From positions 13,702,001 through 13,766,000 of the forward strand of contig NC_091048.1 of assembly GCF_963966145.1 (NCBI RefSeq): 64,000 nt of DNA. Direction: 5' to 3'. Positions 13,389-25,239 of this stretch are shown here, piece after piece. The translations under genes were made by a program, and so were the position numbers. This DNA is from Tenebrio molitor (Eukaryota; Arthropoda; Insecta; Coleoptera; Tenebrionidae). Positions within the stretch are counted from its first letter, which is position 1, and each line of letters opens with the position of its first letter. The notes under the pieces were generated by a model, which was given only the letters and a program-made list of their open reading frames with translations, did not search any database and was not told the DNA's origin.

Positions 13389-13875
13389 GAGTTGAATACA
13401 ACGTTTTTTTGTTCGACGAGCCCCTTAAAAGCTCCAAATCGCTTAAAACCTTTAAAATAAGCTTGACGTTTCGTTTTGACAAGTTGTGACATTTATCAAA
13501 ATCCGTTCACACAGGAGAAAATTCTCAAATTCTGACAATGTCGAACAAAAAATACATTACTGTTGGTTACGAATATAATAAGGCACACTTGATTAAAAAA
13601 AAAAGCGTAGGTACGCCTAATATTTCCCCATGTAATGTTAGCTTTGTTTCCACGGTTACAAGAGACAAAAGCCCAAATGATCACTAAACTATTTAGAAGG
13701 AAGGTAGCCTATGAAATTAATGTTGCCTAAAAACAGTTCATAGCGGGCCATTTACACTAGGAAAATAGATATTACAAAAATCGCTCTCTGCACTTGTACG
13801 CAATAATTCTATAAATCAAGTGCACCTACCTAATCTTAACAAACCCTAATTTTGTTTATAGTATTTTACAGTAGA

Positions 13876-13983
13876 AGTCCGTTAGGACAGCCTTTACTGC
13901 CGAGCCAGAGATTTTGTGAGACGAGCTCGCAGAGCGAGTCGAATAATACTTACTGGCGAGGCTGTAAAGGCCCTAACGGACGT
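13876..13983. repeat. Palindrome with GAG-rich centre
   Basis: GTCCGTTAGG and CCTAACGGAC arms, then CAGCCTTTAC and GTAAAGGC, around GACGAGCTCGCAGAGCGAGTC. Confidence 0.7.
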
Positions 13984-15036
13984 GTATTGTACAATAGTTT
14001 TTGTAATATCTCTACGATTCGTTCACAATTATCTTTTTGAAATATGTACATTTTTTTCGACGCCATCGAAAAAACCGAATGATTAATAAGTGTGCGGAGG
14101 ACGTCGTCATGTCAACCGTTGTTTGTGAAAAAAATTGTTTCAATCAATAAAAAATCGCAATCAAGATATGCCCGATGTCCGGAAGTGAGGTATCGTTATT
14201 GCCTGCAAAATCGCGCTTGTGTTGGTGTTAAAATTCTCAAGCATAATCTTCGATCTCGTCTACATCTGCTAGTGGCATACGGATTTCGATTAATTGAAGG
14301 TGTGTCCCATAACATTAAACATTAATTATTGTACCAATTGTAAAAAAGTTGAAAAATAAAGTTTAGATCTACGTTGCTATAGTTATTTAGTCATTCATAA
14401 CGGCCGTTATGAGGTTGTTTACATGGTGACAAACAATCCGGAAAGCCACCTTTAACAACTAGGTATTACAAAAAATGATTAATGAAGTGATCTGAATCCA
14501 TTCAAGTTTCTGACTAGCACCGTTCTTACTGTCAGTTAAACGAGTTCGCTAAAACATAAATATTTGCGTTATTTTATCATTATTATGCAAATTTATTGAA
14601 GCACGCAATGGTCAAATTACATTCATTTTTGCGTGCATCTAACAGGTCTGTACAATGACTCGCGTTTATTTCTCCTTTCGCAATCTTGCAAGAAGTTTGA
14701 AATCTGACTAAGGAAAAGTTGCTAAACTCTTCTAAACATTCTCGTTTTTTATTATTTTTAGAAGTGACATAATTAGACAGAGTTCCTTTGCCGATCTACA
14801 CTTGTCTGTTTTCAAAAATATTTTTTCGCACATTTTAATTCTTACTTTTCCCCCCCATATTTATTGCTTAAAAGTTTAATGGCCGGTTGCACCGCACTTT
14901 TAATCCAGTGATTAACGTTAAGTATTATTTAATTTGACAAGTTTGTTTGCACAGCACTTTAAATAACCTTTAATCTTTGTTTAGTAAAGTAGCCAAAATC
15001 GGCGAATTAACCCTTAAATAGAGTTTATTTTTATAC
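13984..15036. other. Gene-free stretch
   Basis: No gene recognised. At 14880-14900 is a possible MITE end, GGCCGGTTGCACCGCA, which recurs inverted at 27331-27346. Confidence 0.4.
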
Positions 15037-15330
15037 AGTGAGTTTTTTTTAAGACTGGCCATAGGGTTTTACATGCTAATTTTTCAACCCCCTGTTATCT
15101 TTTGTTCCGATGAAAATATTCAAACCATTTTTGGAATAAAGTTGAAAGATTTTTTAAACTATGGGATAGATTACAATTCAATATCCCAAACTGTCGAAAA
15201 AGTTGTGAAAAAAATATTTTTAGGGCGCCGAAATAATAGTACGTCGAGCGGCCGCCAGAGTAGCGCCATTGTCGGCTCAACCATGGCCAACTGTATCAAA
15301 ACGCTAGGCGCTTATTATGGCCGTCCCACT
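15037..15330 (+). repeat. Left member of a 10-kb-spaced inverted repeat
   Basis: From the CAGTGAGTTTTTTTTAAGAC end to CGCTTATTATGGCCGTCCCA, this segment recurs inverted at 25240-25796; a shorter partial copy is at 10985-11110. It is open for 105 codons but resembles no protein I know. The pair brackets the P-element and reverse transcriptase cluster. Confidence 0.75.
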
Positions 15331-16214
15331 CGATGTTTTCTCCGTAAGAAAAATTGTTCTTGTCATTTAAAAAAATCGTACGTACAGTAGAGACTTCAAG
15401 TGACGATTATTTGAACTAAAGGACAACGGATGACAGAAGACAGAAACGTCTTTTTTTTTAATGGGTTATGTGTATGTCCATGTCAAATACTTACAAGTAA
15501 ATAAATTAACAGCAAGTGTTAATTGCATGCAGTAGCAAAATGGTAAAAGTGTAAAATAAGAAACATAGGTAAGGTAGCTTTAAAAACCATAAAAAAACTA
15601 CAATTGCTTCAAAATATCAGACATAACCTCAAATTGTTGTAATTTGAATTTACCTAGTATTTTCTGAATAAATTGTGTTGTTGGATAATGTGACTCGTGT
15701 CAGCATTAGAATAAGTGAGCACATTAAAAAGATTGTCACCTATGACAAAAATTCAACAAGAAAATGGTAAATTTTCTAGAATGGAATAAAATTTTCATGG
15801 TTGCAGAGGATAACCCAAAAGGACTTAATAGATATAAAGATTTGCCGGCCCAGCTAGCAAATAAGTTACCAGAGGCCAAGAAGACATTTACCAAAAAGAA
15901 ACATGTACTGTATACTCAGTTTAAAAAAACTGTAGCTATGCTTACTAGAAATACTGGTATGGATGGGTTCCTGAGCCCTGTCTACTTTGAGTAATCGTGC
16001 AGTAACTAGAGGTGTCCATATAAATGTATGTATAAATGATGTATAAATTATTTTGTAATCATTTATTTATAGCCATCGAATCATTAACTACCTAAAAGTA
16101 ACTGTATAGCAAATATGAGGAAAATGCATATGGGAGGATCTGACACAGGATGAGATTCTAAATTTATAATAAAAGCTTTAAAAAGGTATTGATACGTTTA
16201 TTTGTAGATATTTA
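15331..16214. other. Unassigned stretch with a 76-codon frame
   Basis: A plus-strand frame at 15764-15994 (76 aa, Lys-rich, starting MVNFLEWNKIF) is not recognised. Its position just before the P-element copy suggests transposon debris, but there is no motif to support that. Confidence 0.3.
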
Positions 16215-18830
16215 TAAAATAAAAGATTACACAGTAATTTGCAAAAATAATTTTAAGACATCTGATTTTATAAATTATAACAACAAGACTGGACTTACTA
16301 AAGAAGCTGTTCCTTCTAAATTTGTAACTGCTACTTTTTTTTAAATGTAATCATTACATCTTAATTATGTTACATTAAATGTTGAAGTTGTTAAAGAATC
16401 ATGTTTATCTGCAAGCAGTTCCAAAGATGTTCAGGTGAATTTAATTTCTGGAGTACAAATTTCTGATTTACAATACCATAATAAAGTTTTAAAACTAAAA
16501 TTAAAACCAGCGAACGACCGTTATTCAAAAAGTTTGGAAAAAATTAAAGATCTTGAACAACTACAAAAAAGTACCATTAAATCAGATTGTATCTGTAAAC
16601 ATTGACACAGAACATAATAAAACAACAAAGTCAAAATGTGGAGGCGAGACGCCGCTAATTATGTTGATTAGCACTGCACTGTTACTTGATAGTTAATATC
16701 CGTAATAGTGTATGTACTCCGGGAAAATTGCCGGGTGGTGGAGGGTTGATAACAAAATTTTAAAGGATGCTGATAAATGTGATCCCTAAGATGTATTTCT
16801 CGCGGACGCCATCAGAAACTATAAGCAAAAGAGTTTGCGATGATCTGAGGAATCAGTTCGTAAACCTTGTTCACGTTGAGTTGAACATTTCAAGGTAAAA
16901 ATATTTAATTTTTTGGCTCTGTAATTATGTTTTGTAAATAGTGACATGCAGCTAACCAACATAATGCGATTTAGCAATGCTTAATCCAACGGGAACGGTG
17001 TTGACCTGCATGTCACTATTTACAAAGCATAATTACAGAGCCAAAAAATAAAATTATTTGACCTTGAAATTGTCAACTCAACGTGAACAACATATATATG
17101 TATAATTTGGAGATTTTTGTCACCTAAGGGATATGAACACTGTCGCAAACACTTATTGAAGCTACCATCAAAGGCCACCCTTTCAAGATGTATGAGCAGA
17201 TGTGGCACTTCCAATGATTTGTGTAAACAACGCTTACTTGCAGAAATGTCACTCTTTAAGGTACCTGTTGAACGACTATGTTCACTGATCAACGATATGT
17301 CAATTAAAGAAAAAAAATTCTATAATAAACTTGAAGATAAAATATATGGTTTGGATAATATCAAATCTGAAACCATTGGTGAAAGACCTTGCACAGCCAA
17401 CAAAATGCTCTGCTATGTTATCCACGGGTTATCAACTAGATACACCATTCCTGCAGGGTACTTTTTCCATTCAACATTAACAACGGCACAATTTTCTACT
17501 TTAACCCTTCAAATTTTCAAACTTTTAACAGATTGTGGTTTCATTGTTCTTCGGCTTGTTACTGACAATCATGCATCAAATGTAGCTTTATTTAAAAAAA
17601 TTTGCAGTGGAACGTTAAAAAATCATATTCACCAGCTATTCCTAACCTTTTCTCCACTATTTCTAAGGTTTGATTACTGTCATTGTATGTATAAAAAATC
17701 CAAGATTTTAGATCACGACATGTCCTCATCTACAGGTGTTATATCTTCTACATTCTTAAAAAAAATGTATAATCTTCAAAAAGGACTGCCAGCAAAACCG
17801 GTTAGATACTTAACCAGGAAACATTTGTATCCAACAAATTTCTAAAACATTACCTAATGTGTTGCGAGCTATTCAAATATTTTTACCTGCTATTACAGCA
17901 TGACTAAAATTTTTATCGGAAGCAAGACAGGAAGACTTTCAGAATGTTGAGAGCTCCATTTTGTACATGGAAAATATATATCGTTTCTTTCAAGTCCACA
18001 ACGTTTCTAATCGAACATATTATATTCGTTCTTTGGACAACAATGTTCCACCCTATGCTGATATTACAGATGAAAGGTTGCACTGGTTAGATCTCACATT
18101 TCGAAATTATATTAATGACGTCCAACAAAGTTCCACAAGTGCAGGAATTCAAGGATTATCTAGAGAGACAGCTAATGCCTTAAATTTACTGCAAAAAACA
18201 CTTGTCTTTGTGTTAAATTTCTTTTAAGTTAAGCAAGATTCTATTACGTTTTAACTCGACGTTTAGTTCAGATGCAGTGGAAGCTATGTTTTCCCATGTT
18301 CGTCTGAAAGGTGGCTCTAATGATGCACCAGACGCAATGGCGGCAGAATATGCCCTACGACGAATTTTACGTTGTGGCATTGTTAAAGCTTCCGCTTCTT
18401 CTAACATCGCTGATAATATAGAATATACTAGCTCTGTACCTACAATTTAGACCTGATAAGGCAATAGAACTAGAAAATTTAGAAATTTCGGTATTCTACC
18501 CAGATATTTATAAGTCCAAATTGATAAGTTATCATTTCAATAATTACCCGACAATAGTAGTTTTTCGGCATCGGTTGCGTTTTTAGCTGATTGCATTATT
18601 TAAAAAAAAATAGATGACCAAATCAACTGTGATACATGTCTAAACCCACAACTTTCCTGGTCCATTACTAAAACTTAAAGTCTACAAAATCGTGGAAATT
18701 TGTTGGACTGATTAAAATGTTGTCAGATATTATTCCTAAAATTTTATTACCCTTCTTGAAGTTTACCAAAATCACTGCACATTTATCAAAAATTATTTGT
18801 CCTGCACTCTTGAAAAATATTAAGTATGTA
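16215..18830 (+). pseudogene. P-element/THAP9-type transposase, decayed copy 1
   Basis: Pieces in order: the end of a THAP DNA-binding domain near 16230-16320 (VICKNNF, then LTKEAVPSKF); a donor-like GTAACT at the same place where copy 2 has its intron; coiled-coil remnants near 16385-16605; the transposase core at 17117-17845 (NDMSIKE, VTDN); a second piece at 17961-18227 (DERLHW, GLSRETA); then SSDAVEAMFSHVRLKGG near 18266-18318 with the catalytic Glu; and a C-terminal NCDTC near 18620-18640. Stops and frame breaks separate the pieces, and the THAP zinc-ligand His is Asn. In P-family proteins THAP binds DNA and the RNase-H-like core cuts; this copy cannot make a full protein. A MITE lies within it at 16866-17093. 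It lies tail to tail with copy 2. Confidence 0.85.
16866..17093. mobile_element. MITE inserted in P-element copy 1
   Basis: Inverted arms of about 83 bp, starting TTGTTCACGTTGAGTTGA and ending in the inverse, with a 58-bp loop. It separates the coiled-coil remnant from the transposase core of the plus-strand P element. Confidence 0.85.
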
Positions 18831-19169
18831 TATTTAATTGCGAAGATCACAAGTCAATTATGTGACATGGTTGTTACATGATCAGCTAAACCCATTATTG
18901 ATAAATTGATAATATATGTCGAGAGAGAACAGATCCTTAAAAGAAAAGTTTAGAATTTAAACCTGCTAGAATAACATGAATTTGACTGCAGAATTAATTA
19001 CATAAAGCCAAATATGTACATAGATTAAGATATAGAAGAAACAAGAAAATTGATTTGGCGTTAAATAAGAAGTCATGAGATTTTGTATGTAAAATGAAAT
19101 TTACTGTGATTAACAAGAGATGACTAATAATCCAACAAAATAAATAGATGAGTTGAACATATTATAAAA
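18831..19169. other. Spacer between the tail-to-tail P-element copies
   Basis: AT-rich, with no frame or obvious inverted ends. The 3' ends of both P copies should lie here, but I could not identify P-type terminal repeats. Confidence 0.4.
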
Positions 19170-22100
19170 ATAAACTATAATTTTAAAATTTTTCTGCTGG
19201 TGGGTTTGTTGTGAAGATTTTTTTTTTTAAGCAAATCCGTTCGTTCCAAACAAATATTGTTTAAAGCAGGTTTTGCTGTTGCTTTAATTATAAAGTGACA
19301 TACATGGTTTTTATGCGGAAGGCAATTGAATAATTTATTTTCTTGCAACGGTGGGTATAAGATTTCCACCAGTTGCTGGCAAGTTTTTTCGGATGTTAGT
19401 AAAGGTAATTTTTTTTCTATCAGATCTGCTATTTCCTTTATAATGCCTACAAAATTTGGACTAGGATAAGTGAGACTGCCGCGATTTTGGAGAGCTAATT
19501 AATCTCAGCAAAGGTCCTGGAGTCGTAGTAGTGGCCAATAATGGTGAAAGGCATTCATCACAGTGAAATTTGTCATCTAGCTTTTTTAATATAAATCCTG
19601 CTAAAAAAGCTACAGATGCTGAATATATATTGTTTACAGGCGTAATATTGTTCCTACGGAGATTTTGTATTTTTATTTTTACCTCTATTGGCAATATCAA
19701 ATCTAACGCGGTCTCAGTTTCCATTGTGTGTCTAAGATCTTGCCTAGGTAGTTCTGCAGAACTGACACAATCAACATTTCCAGCAATATTTGCCGACTTC
19801 GAACTTTTAATAATACCACACCGTAAGATCTGCGTTAGTGCATATTCTGCTCCTCTTGCATCTGTGGCATCATTAGATCCTCCTCGAAGACGCACATGCG
19901 AAAACATTGCTTCTATAGCATCTGAACTAAATGATCTTGTCAGAACATAATAGAATCCTGCTTCTTGTAGGAGGAATTTAATGCATAAGTGTGTACTCTT
20001 TGCAGTAAATTGCAAAGCATGTGCTGTTTCTTTTGAAAATCCTTGCATACCCACATTAGCCGAAACAATTTGTATTTCGTCAATGTACTTGGTAAATGTT
20101 TCTTCTAACCAGTGGAGCCGTTCATCAGAAACGTTAATATAGGGAGCAATCGTGCTATCTAAAGAACGTATATACTGTGACCTACTCGAAACATTATGCA
20201 CTTGGAAAAAAACATACATATTTTCCATAAATGATACAGTGCTGCCTACGTCTGCAAATTGTGGATCTCCACTCTCTTTTAAAAATCTTAAGGATGAAGT
20301 AACTGCAGGTGCAAACACCTGAATAGCCCTCAGTACATTCATTTTATCAAAATTTGAGGGGTATAAATGTTTACTAGTTAAAAATCTCACAGGTTTTATA
20401 GGCAATCCTTTCTGTAGATTATGTAGTTTCTTTAAATATGAAGAACTGATAACGCCTTCGGATGAACACATGTCGTGGTCTAGGAATAAACTTCTTGCGT
20501 TTTTAATTGCATGACAGAAATCGAAACTAAGAAATAAGGGCATGTTTGGCAAAAGAGGATGGTCAATACAATTTTTTGGAGTCGTTCCATTAGATAGTTT
20601 TTTAAATAGAGCCACATTAGAAGAAAAATTGTCAGTGACAATTCTCAACACAATAAACCCACATTTAGTCAACATTTCTAGGACTTGCATCGTTAAAGCG
20701 TGGAAAGTGTTGTTTACTAATGTGGAGTGAAAAAAATATCCGGCAGGTATACAATATCTTGTCGACAGCCCATATATTACGAAACAAAGCATTTTATTGG
20801 CAATTTTTGGGTTTTTGTTAATTGTTTTGGACTGACAATTATCAAGTCCAAAAATGTGATCTTCAGATCGGCTATAATGCATTTTTTCTTTTATTGACAT
20901 ATCGTCAATAATTAGTGAACAAATTCGTTCTACAGGAACTTTAAGCTGAGCTATTTCTGCTTGCAAACGTTGCTGGCACAATTCCGTTGACCCTTTGTAT
21001 TCAGTCACATACCTCGATATTGTATTTTTTGATGGTAATTTGGCCAAATTATTTCTACAAAATTCATACCCTTTAGGTGAACAATATCGCCAAATAGTAC
21101 ACATCCGAATTGTCATTTCAGTCCAACGAGGTGACTTTTTTGTATAATTATTGATGAGATCCATTAAAAATAATGCCTTTTGGTCAGAATTTTCAGCATC
21201 CTCTGATATTTTATTAATTATTTTTCGAACATGACTTTGTTTTTGAATTTCAACTTCCAGATCATTAACTTTGGCCAAACATTTTGAATATTTACAATTT
21301 AAATTTCTTAATTTACGTGTTAAGACCTTGCAGTGATACCGTAAATTTTCAAGTTCGTTGGAAGGAATGGAGATGGACACTTGCACAGACTTACTGGAAT
21401 TTGTTTCACTGATGGGATCTGGTTCAAGTTGTGGAACATCGGAAATTTCTGGCGTAAGAGGGATATTCTACAAATTAAAAAATCAGTGTACTTTTCCATA
21501 AAATCTACCTATCTTTTATTCTTTTCATTCGACAAAAGTTTATACTTACAAATACGGACGGTGCTGCTCCTTTAATTAGGCGACAAGAATTTTGTGTTTT
21601 ATAACAAACATTTTCCTCAAAATGATTAAAACCAAGGCGATCTACATTTACCAGGCCATGACACTGACCAAAGACAGTGTGCTATGGAATGGCCTACCAC
21701 AGTCTGACAACATTGCTTCACCAACATTTAGTGAAAAAAATCGAAATCCACTAAACCTATCATTGTATTTACATTTGTCAAATATGAGTGATCTAATTTC
21801 ACGACAGTTCAAAAATGCGTAATCGCGTAACATATAGTTTAAAACCACCTTAGGGACAGAAAAATAACGGTGCTCATTACTGATAAAATTTCAGATGCTC
21901 TGCTGTGTTCCGGACTATTGAAACTGTTTGGTTATAGACTAACGCGAGGTGGGCATTTCAAACTTAAATATAACAATTTGTACTCCCCATTACCTAAATC
22001 CCATCCCATTTCTTGTAACTTGCTTCCCAGTCTCATTTCAATATTCGTTTTTAAAACCAAAAGATTTTCTCCAATGATTGTGTCGTCATTACTAATTTTG

Positions 22101-23310
22101 ATTATTTCTTCCCAAAGTGTAATTTCTTCGTAATTAAAAGTTATTGGAACCGCGTTTGGCACAAGTCGCTTCATTTTGTCCCCATTGATAAATAACTGTT
22201 CCGCTAAAATCTTTAGCACAAGCATGGCTACTTTTGCGAATTCTTCACTCTTCGATTTTTAAATTTTAAAATCTCTTTCCAAATTGGCTTCGTTTCTTCA
22301 TTTGATGGAAACTTAAATAAAAGTATTTAGCTACCTACGTAATTCGAAGAAGAAGACGCATAATTTGAGTTGCAATTTGGTACGCAACACTTAAATGACA
22401 TTTTTAATTCAATTTGACGAATTTGACCAAGGACTTGTCAAAATTTATTATAAATGTCGAATTCGTTTCAAAATTTTTGGAACAGCGTAGGTCATGGAAT
22501 GGTCTACCAGGGAATGTGGCAACACAGCCAGTGTCCGCCTTGTTAAAACCGTCGTCTGCGCTGATCGTAATAACAAGTCGTGCCAATCGCTCAAAACTCT
22601 GCGTCCGGAAAAAAGTCAAAATATCGGTAGATGTCACCACCTCGCGCGTTATGGGAAACTGTAATAGTATTACAGAAATTACAGAAGGAAAAATTTATTC
22701 AAATTGTCAAAATTTAAATGTCTAGCTGTTTCTAGCGAATACAAATTGATATCACAAAATGATTTGCATTATTGTCATTGAAGTTCTTATTGTATTTGTT
22801 ATTTTGACAATCAATGACAATTGATACTTATTCGAGTTTCAAACCCTTTTTATGTCTAGCTGTTTCTCGCGAACACAAATTAATATTACAAAATGATTTG
22901 CACCGATTATGATTGAAGTTCTTATTGTATTTATTGTTATTTTGATAATCAATGACGAATTAATGGTTGACATTTATTCTAGTTGTAAACCTTCCGTAGT
23001 TATTACAGTTTCCATTCATTCGCGATCCAACTGATCCAAGTGCCTCTGGTGGCCATTTCACATCGAATGGCACGACTTGTTATTATCGGCGCGGACGACG
23101 GTTAAAACATATAACAGAATGATCTGTTATATTTGAAATATCTGTATAAAATATGATAAAAATAGTATTATTACAAATTTGTTGAGTTTTTGAAAAATTA
23201 CCACAAAATTCTGCAATAATTGCAAGCCATTTATTTCTTTCATCGAATTTTCCTGGCAATTCAAATAGTGGGCTATTTTTATTACCACACACAATGCATT
23301 TTCTCCCCAT
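19170..23310 (-). pseudogene. P-element/THAP9-type transposase, copy 2, three exons, broken
   Basis: On the minus strand the gene starts at ATG 23308-23310 (MGRKCIVCG, the first two THAP zinc Cys). THAP coding runs to 23167, is cut by a 1.5-kb insertion, resumes at 21624 (HFEENV, then RLIKGAAPSVF, the AVPTIF-type end of THAP) and reaches a phase-0 donor at 21550. An 82-nt intron (21468-21549) follows. The long exon from 21467 encodes a coiled coil, then an RNase-H-like core with DDM, TDN and the Glu of SSDAIEAMFSHV as the DDE set; counted from a GTG at 21386 these are D161/D162, D252 and E492. FDFCHAIKNA follows the second Asp, and CDEC lies near the end. The reading frame breaks near 19490-19500; the C-terminus continues one frame over (LQNRG, TYPSP) to about 19175. 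Without the insertion and the one-base break the core looks nearly complete, so it decayed recently. Confidence 0.88.
21629..23166. mobile_element. 1.5-kb insertion inside the THAP domain of P copy 2
   Basis: The THAP coding sequence stops after ...QQICNN and resumes with HFEENV. ATTA is present at both junctions (21625-21628 and 23167-23170), and removing the insert plus one ATTA restores the C-x2-H spacing. The insert has no clear inverted ends. It contains a second THAP scrap on the minus strand (KRLVPNAVPITF, near 22120-22180) and an internal inverted pair (22546-22590 and 23070-23107, sharing CCGTCGTC and AACAAGTCGTGCC). It is probably composite. Confidence 0.7.
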
Positions 23311-23360
23311 TATTATATTAAAATTAATGATTTCAATATAGAGAATGAAAAAAAATGACA

Positions 23361-24775
23361 ATGTCAATGTCAGACACTGATTTTTCTGAAGACGAATATT
23401 TACCTTCGAAGTAAAGTCCTCGTCGAAAAATAGTCAATTTTGACTTAAATTGTAAATCATTTTACAATAGGAGAGAAAATTGTCTTATAACTACCATAAA
23501 TAAGGAGGGGTTGTTAGTTTACCTGTTGTTTGCCCTTTCTTGAGTCGGTACTGCACAACAAAGGGGCAATAAAATTTGATGGTATAATGGAATTATTTAT
23601 GGTATTTTCTCTCCTATTGTAAAATGATTTACAATTTAAGTCAAAATTGACTATTTTTTGATGAGGACTTTACCCATCCAGTGGAAAATTTGCGGAAAAA
23701 CTATCAAGATTTCCGGAAAAAAGATTCGATAGAAGCAGGACCATCAAAAGAATATGTATCCTCTGGAAATGTTAAGAAAAACACTAGAAAAAGTATGTTG
23801 TCAATGTGACAAATCTTTCAATGTGAAAAAGGACTTAAAATTCATAATGGAAGAATACATAGACCTCAAAAATAGTAAATAAAAGCTTTGTTCGAGTACT
23901 CAGCTCTAACGATACTTTAGCGACATTTGATGATGAAACTTTGAAAATTCTTAAATCTAAACATCCACAACCGTCCCGAAAATTAATATTTCCAAATCTA
24001 AACCTTACTGATTGCCATATCTTAAGTGTCAATGAAACTGAAGTCAAAAAGGCCATTAATTCATTTCCCTGTGGGTCTGCTGCAGGCATAGATGGTTTTA
24101 GACCACAGTTCTTAAAAGATATGATATCTGTTTCTGCAGGTGAACAAAGAGCATTATCATCAATTACCTTGCTCTGTAATTTTCTATTATCAGGAAAAAT
24201 AACTAATGAAATTTGTCGTTTCATCCTCGGTGCTTTTCTTTGTGCTTTAAAGAAAAAAGATCGTGGTATTCGCCATATTGCCATTGGTAACATTTTTCGA
24301 AGACTTGCAGCAAAAATTGGATGTTATAAAGTGTAAAGCGATCTACATTCTTATTTGACACCAAATCAACTTGGAGTTGCTACAAAATTTGGTTGTGAAA
24401 GCTGTATTCATTCAGTCAAGACATAGGTATGTTCATAACCCAGAAAATTTTGGAAAAATTCTTTTAAAAATTAACTTCTCAATAATGCCTTTAACTCTGT
24501 CGAAAGAGATAGTACTTGTATGTTGCAACAAATAAAGGATAAAACCGTCATTATTTCCTTTTTTGGATCAGTGCTATAGAGAACCTTCATACCTTTTCTT
24601 TGAAAACGTTTATCGATTTCATTGGCGCAAAACTTATAAGTATGAGTCCGGAGATTCTAGAGCAAAATTTTTCTTCTACCAAAGAATTTCTGGCAATTCA
24701 ACGTGGAAATGCTGCAAGTATTTTAGCCACTCTACCTTATGCAACTCCACTCGAAGAAGTGCATTGTTTATGATT
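23361..24775 (+). pseudogene. Reverse transcriptase gene remnant with N-terminal zinc finger
   Basis: A frame begins MSMSDTDFSEDEYLPSK at 23361, is interrupted by a MITE (23411-23673) and resumes. A C2H2-like finger (CCQCDKSF, then IHNGRIH one frame over) lies near 23792-23855. From 23941, 131 codons match the fingers region of non-LTR-type reverse transcriptases: AINSFPCGSAAGIDGFRPQF and KKKDRGIRHIAIGNIFRRLA. Then QLGVATKFGCE, NNAFNSVERDS and QCYREPSYLFFEN appear in shifting frames. The C-terminal AIQRGNAASILATLP precedes a stop near 24771. The section that should hold the YxDD site is missing. N-terminal zinc fingers are known in R2-like elements, but the clade is not settled. Frameshifts and the deletion make it inactive. 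Confidence 0.75.
23411..23673. mobile_element. MITE with 70-bp inverted arms, nested in the RT remnant
   Basis: GTAAAGTCCTC starts the left arm and GAGGACTTTAC ends the right. The arms match almost perfectly for about 70 bp (through ACAATAGGAGAGAAAAT). It splits the reading frame of the reverse transcriptase remnant. Confidence 0.88.
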
Positions 24776-24891
24776 TATATAACTATATTTAATTTATTGT
24801 TAATGTTTAATTAATTGTTGTTTCTACATAATAATAAATTGCTCACTCTTTAAAAAAATATATATATACATATAAAGAAAGGGCAAAGACA

Positions 24892-25112
24892 ATAGGGAGT
24901 TATTGCCCTGTCTACGCTAAAATAAGATTACCTTAAATTCATACGTTATTTTGTTCGAAATATCGTGTCCCGTTATGATTTTAGTGTTACGAGAAAGAAT
25001 TTAGCGGGCTTTGCCTAAGTTTAGCCCGTCGTCCGCGCCGATAATAACGATATTACGATCAGCGCAGACGACGGTTTAGCCTTACCGTTATTTAGGGCGA
25101 AAACTCCCTATA
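24892..25112. mobile_element. Small inverted-end element with inner palindrome
   Basis: Ends ATAGGGAGTTATTGCCC and the inverse of GGGCGAAAACTCCCTAT. Inside, 25022-25078 is a palindrome built from CCGTCGTC(C/T)GCGC, the same motif that forms the inverted pair at 22546/23107, so the two are probably related. Confidence 0.55.
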
Positions 25113-25239
25113 ATAACAACTGAGAAGTTTTGACAATTTCGTTTTCAAATTATAGTTCGTAATGTTAATTTAGGGGGCGCCACTGTACGTACGCTCCACG
25201 GGCTACTCGACGGGAACACTTTTTCATACGAAGTGGGAC

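Noticed and set aside
19570..19950. 126-codon plus-strand frame
   Set aside because: Antisense shadow of the P transposase.
23835..24293. 152-codon minus-strand frame
   Set aside because: Antisense shadow of the reverse transcriptase remnant; no motif of its own.
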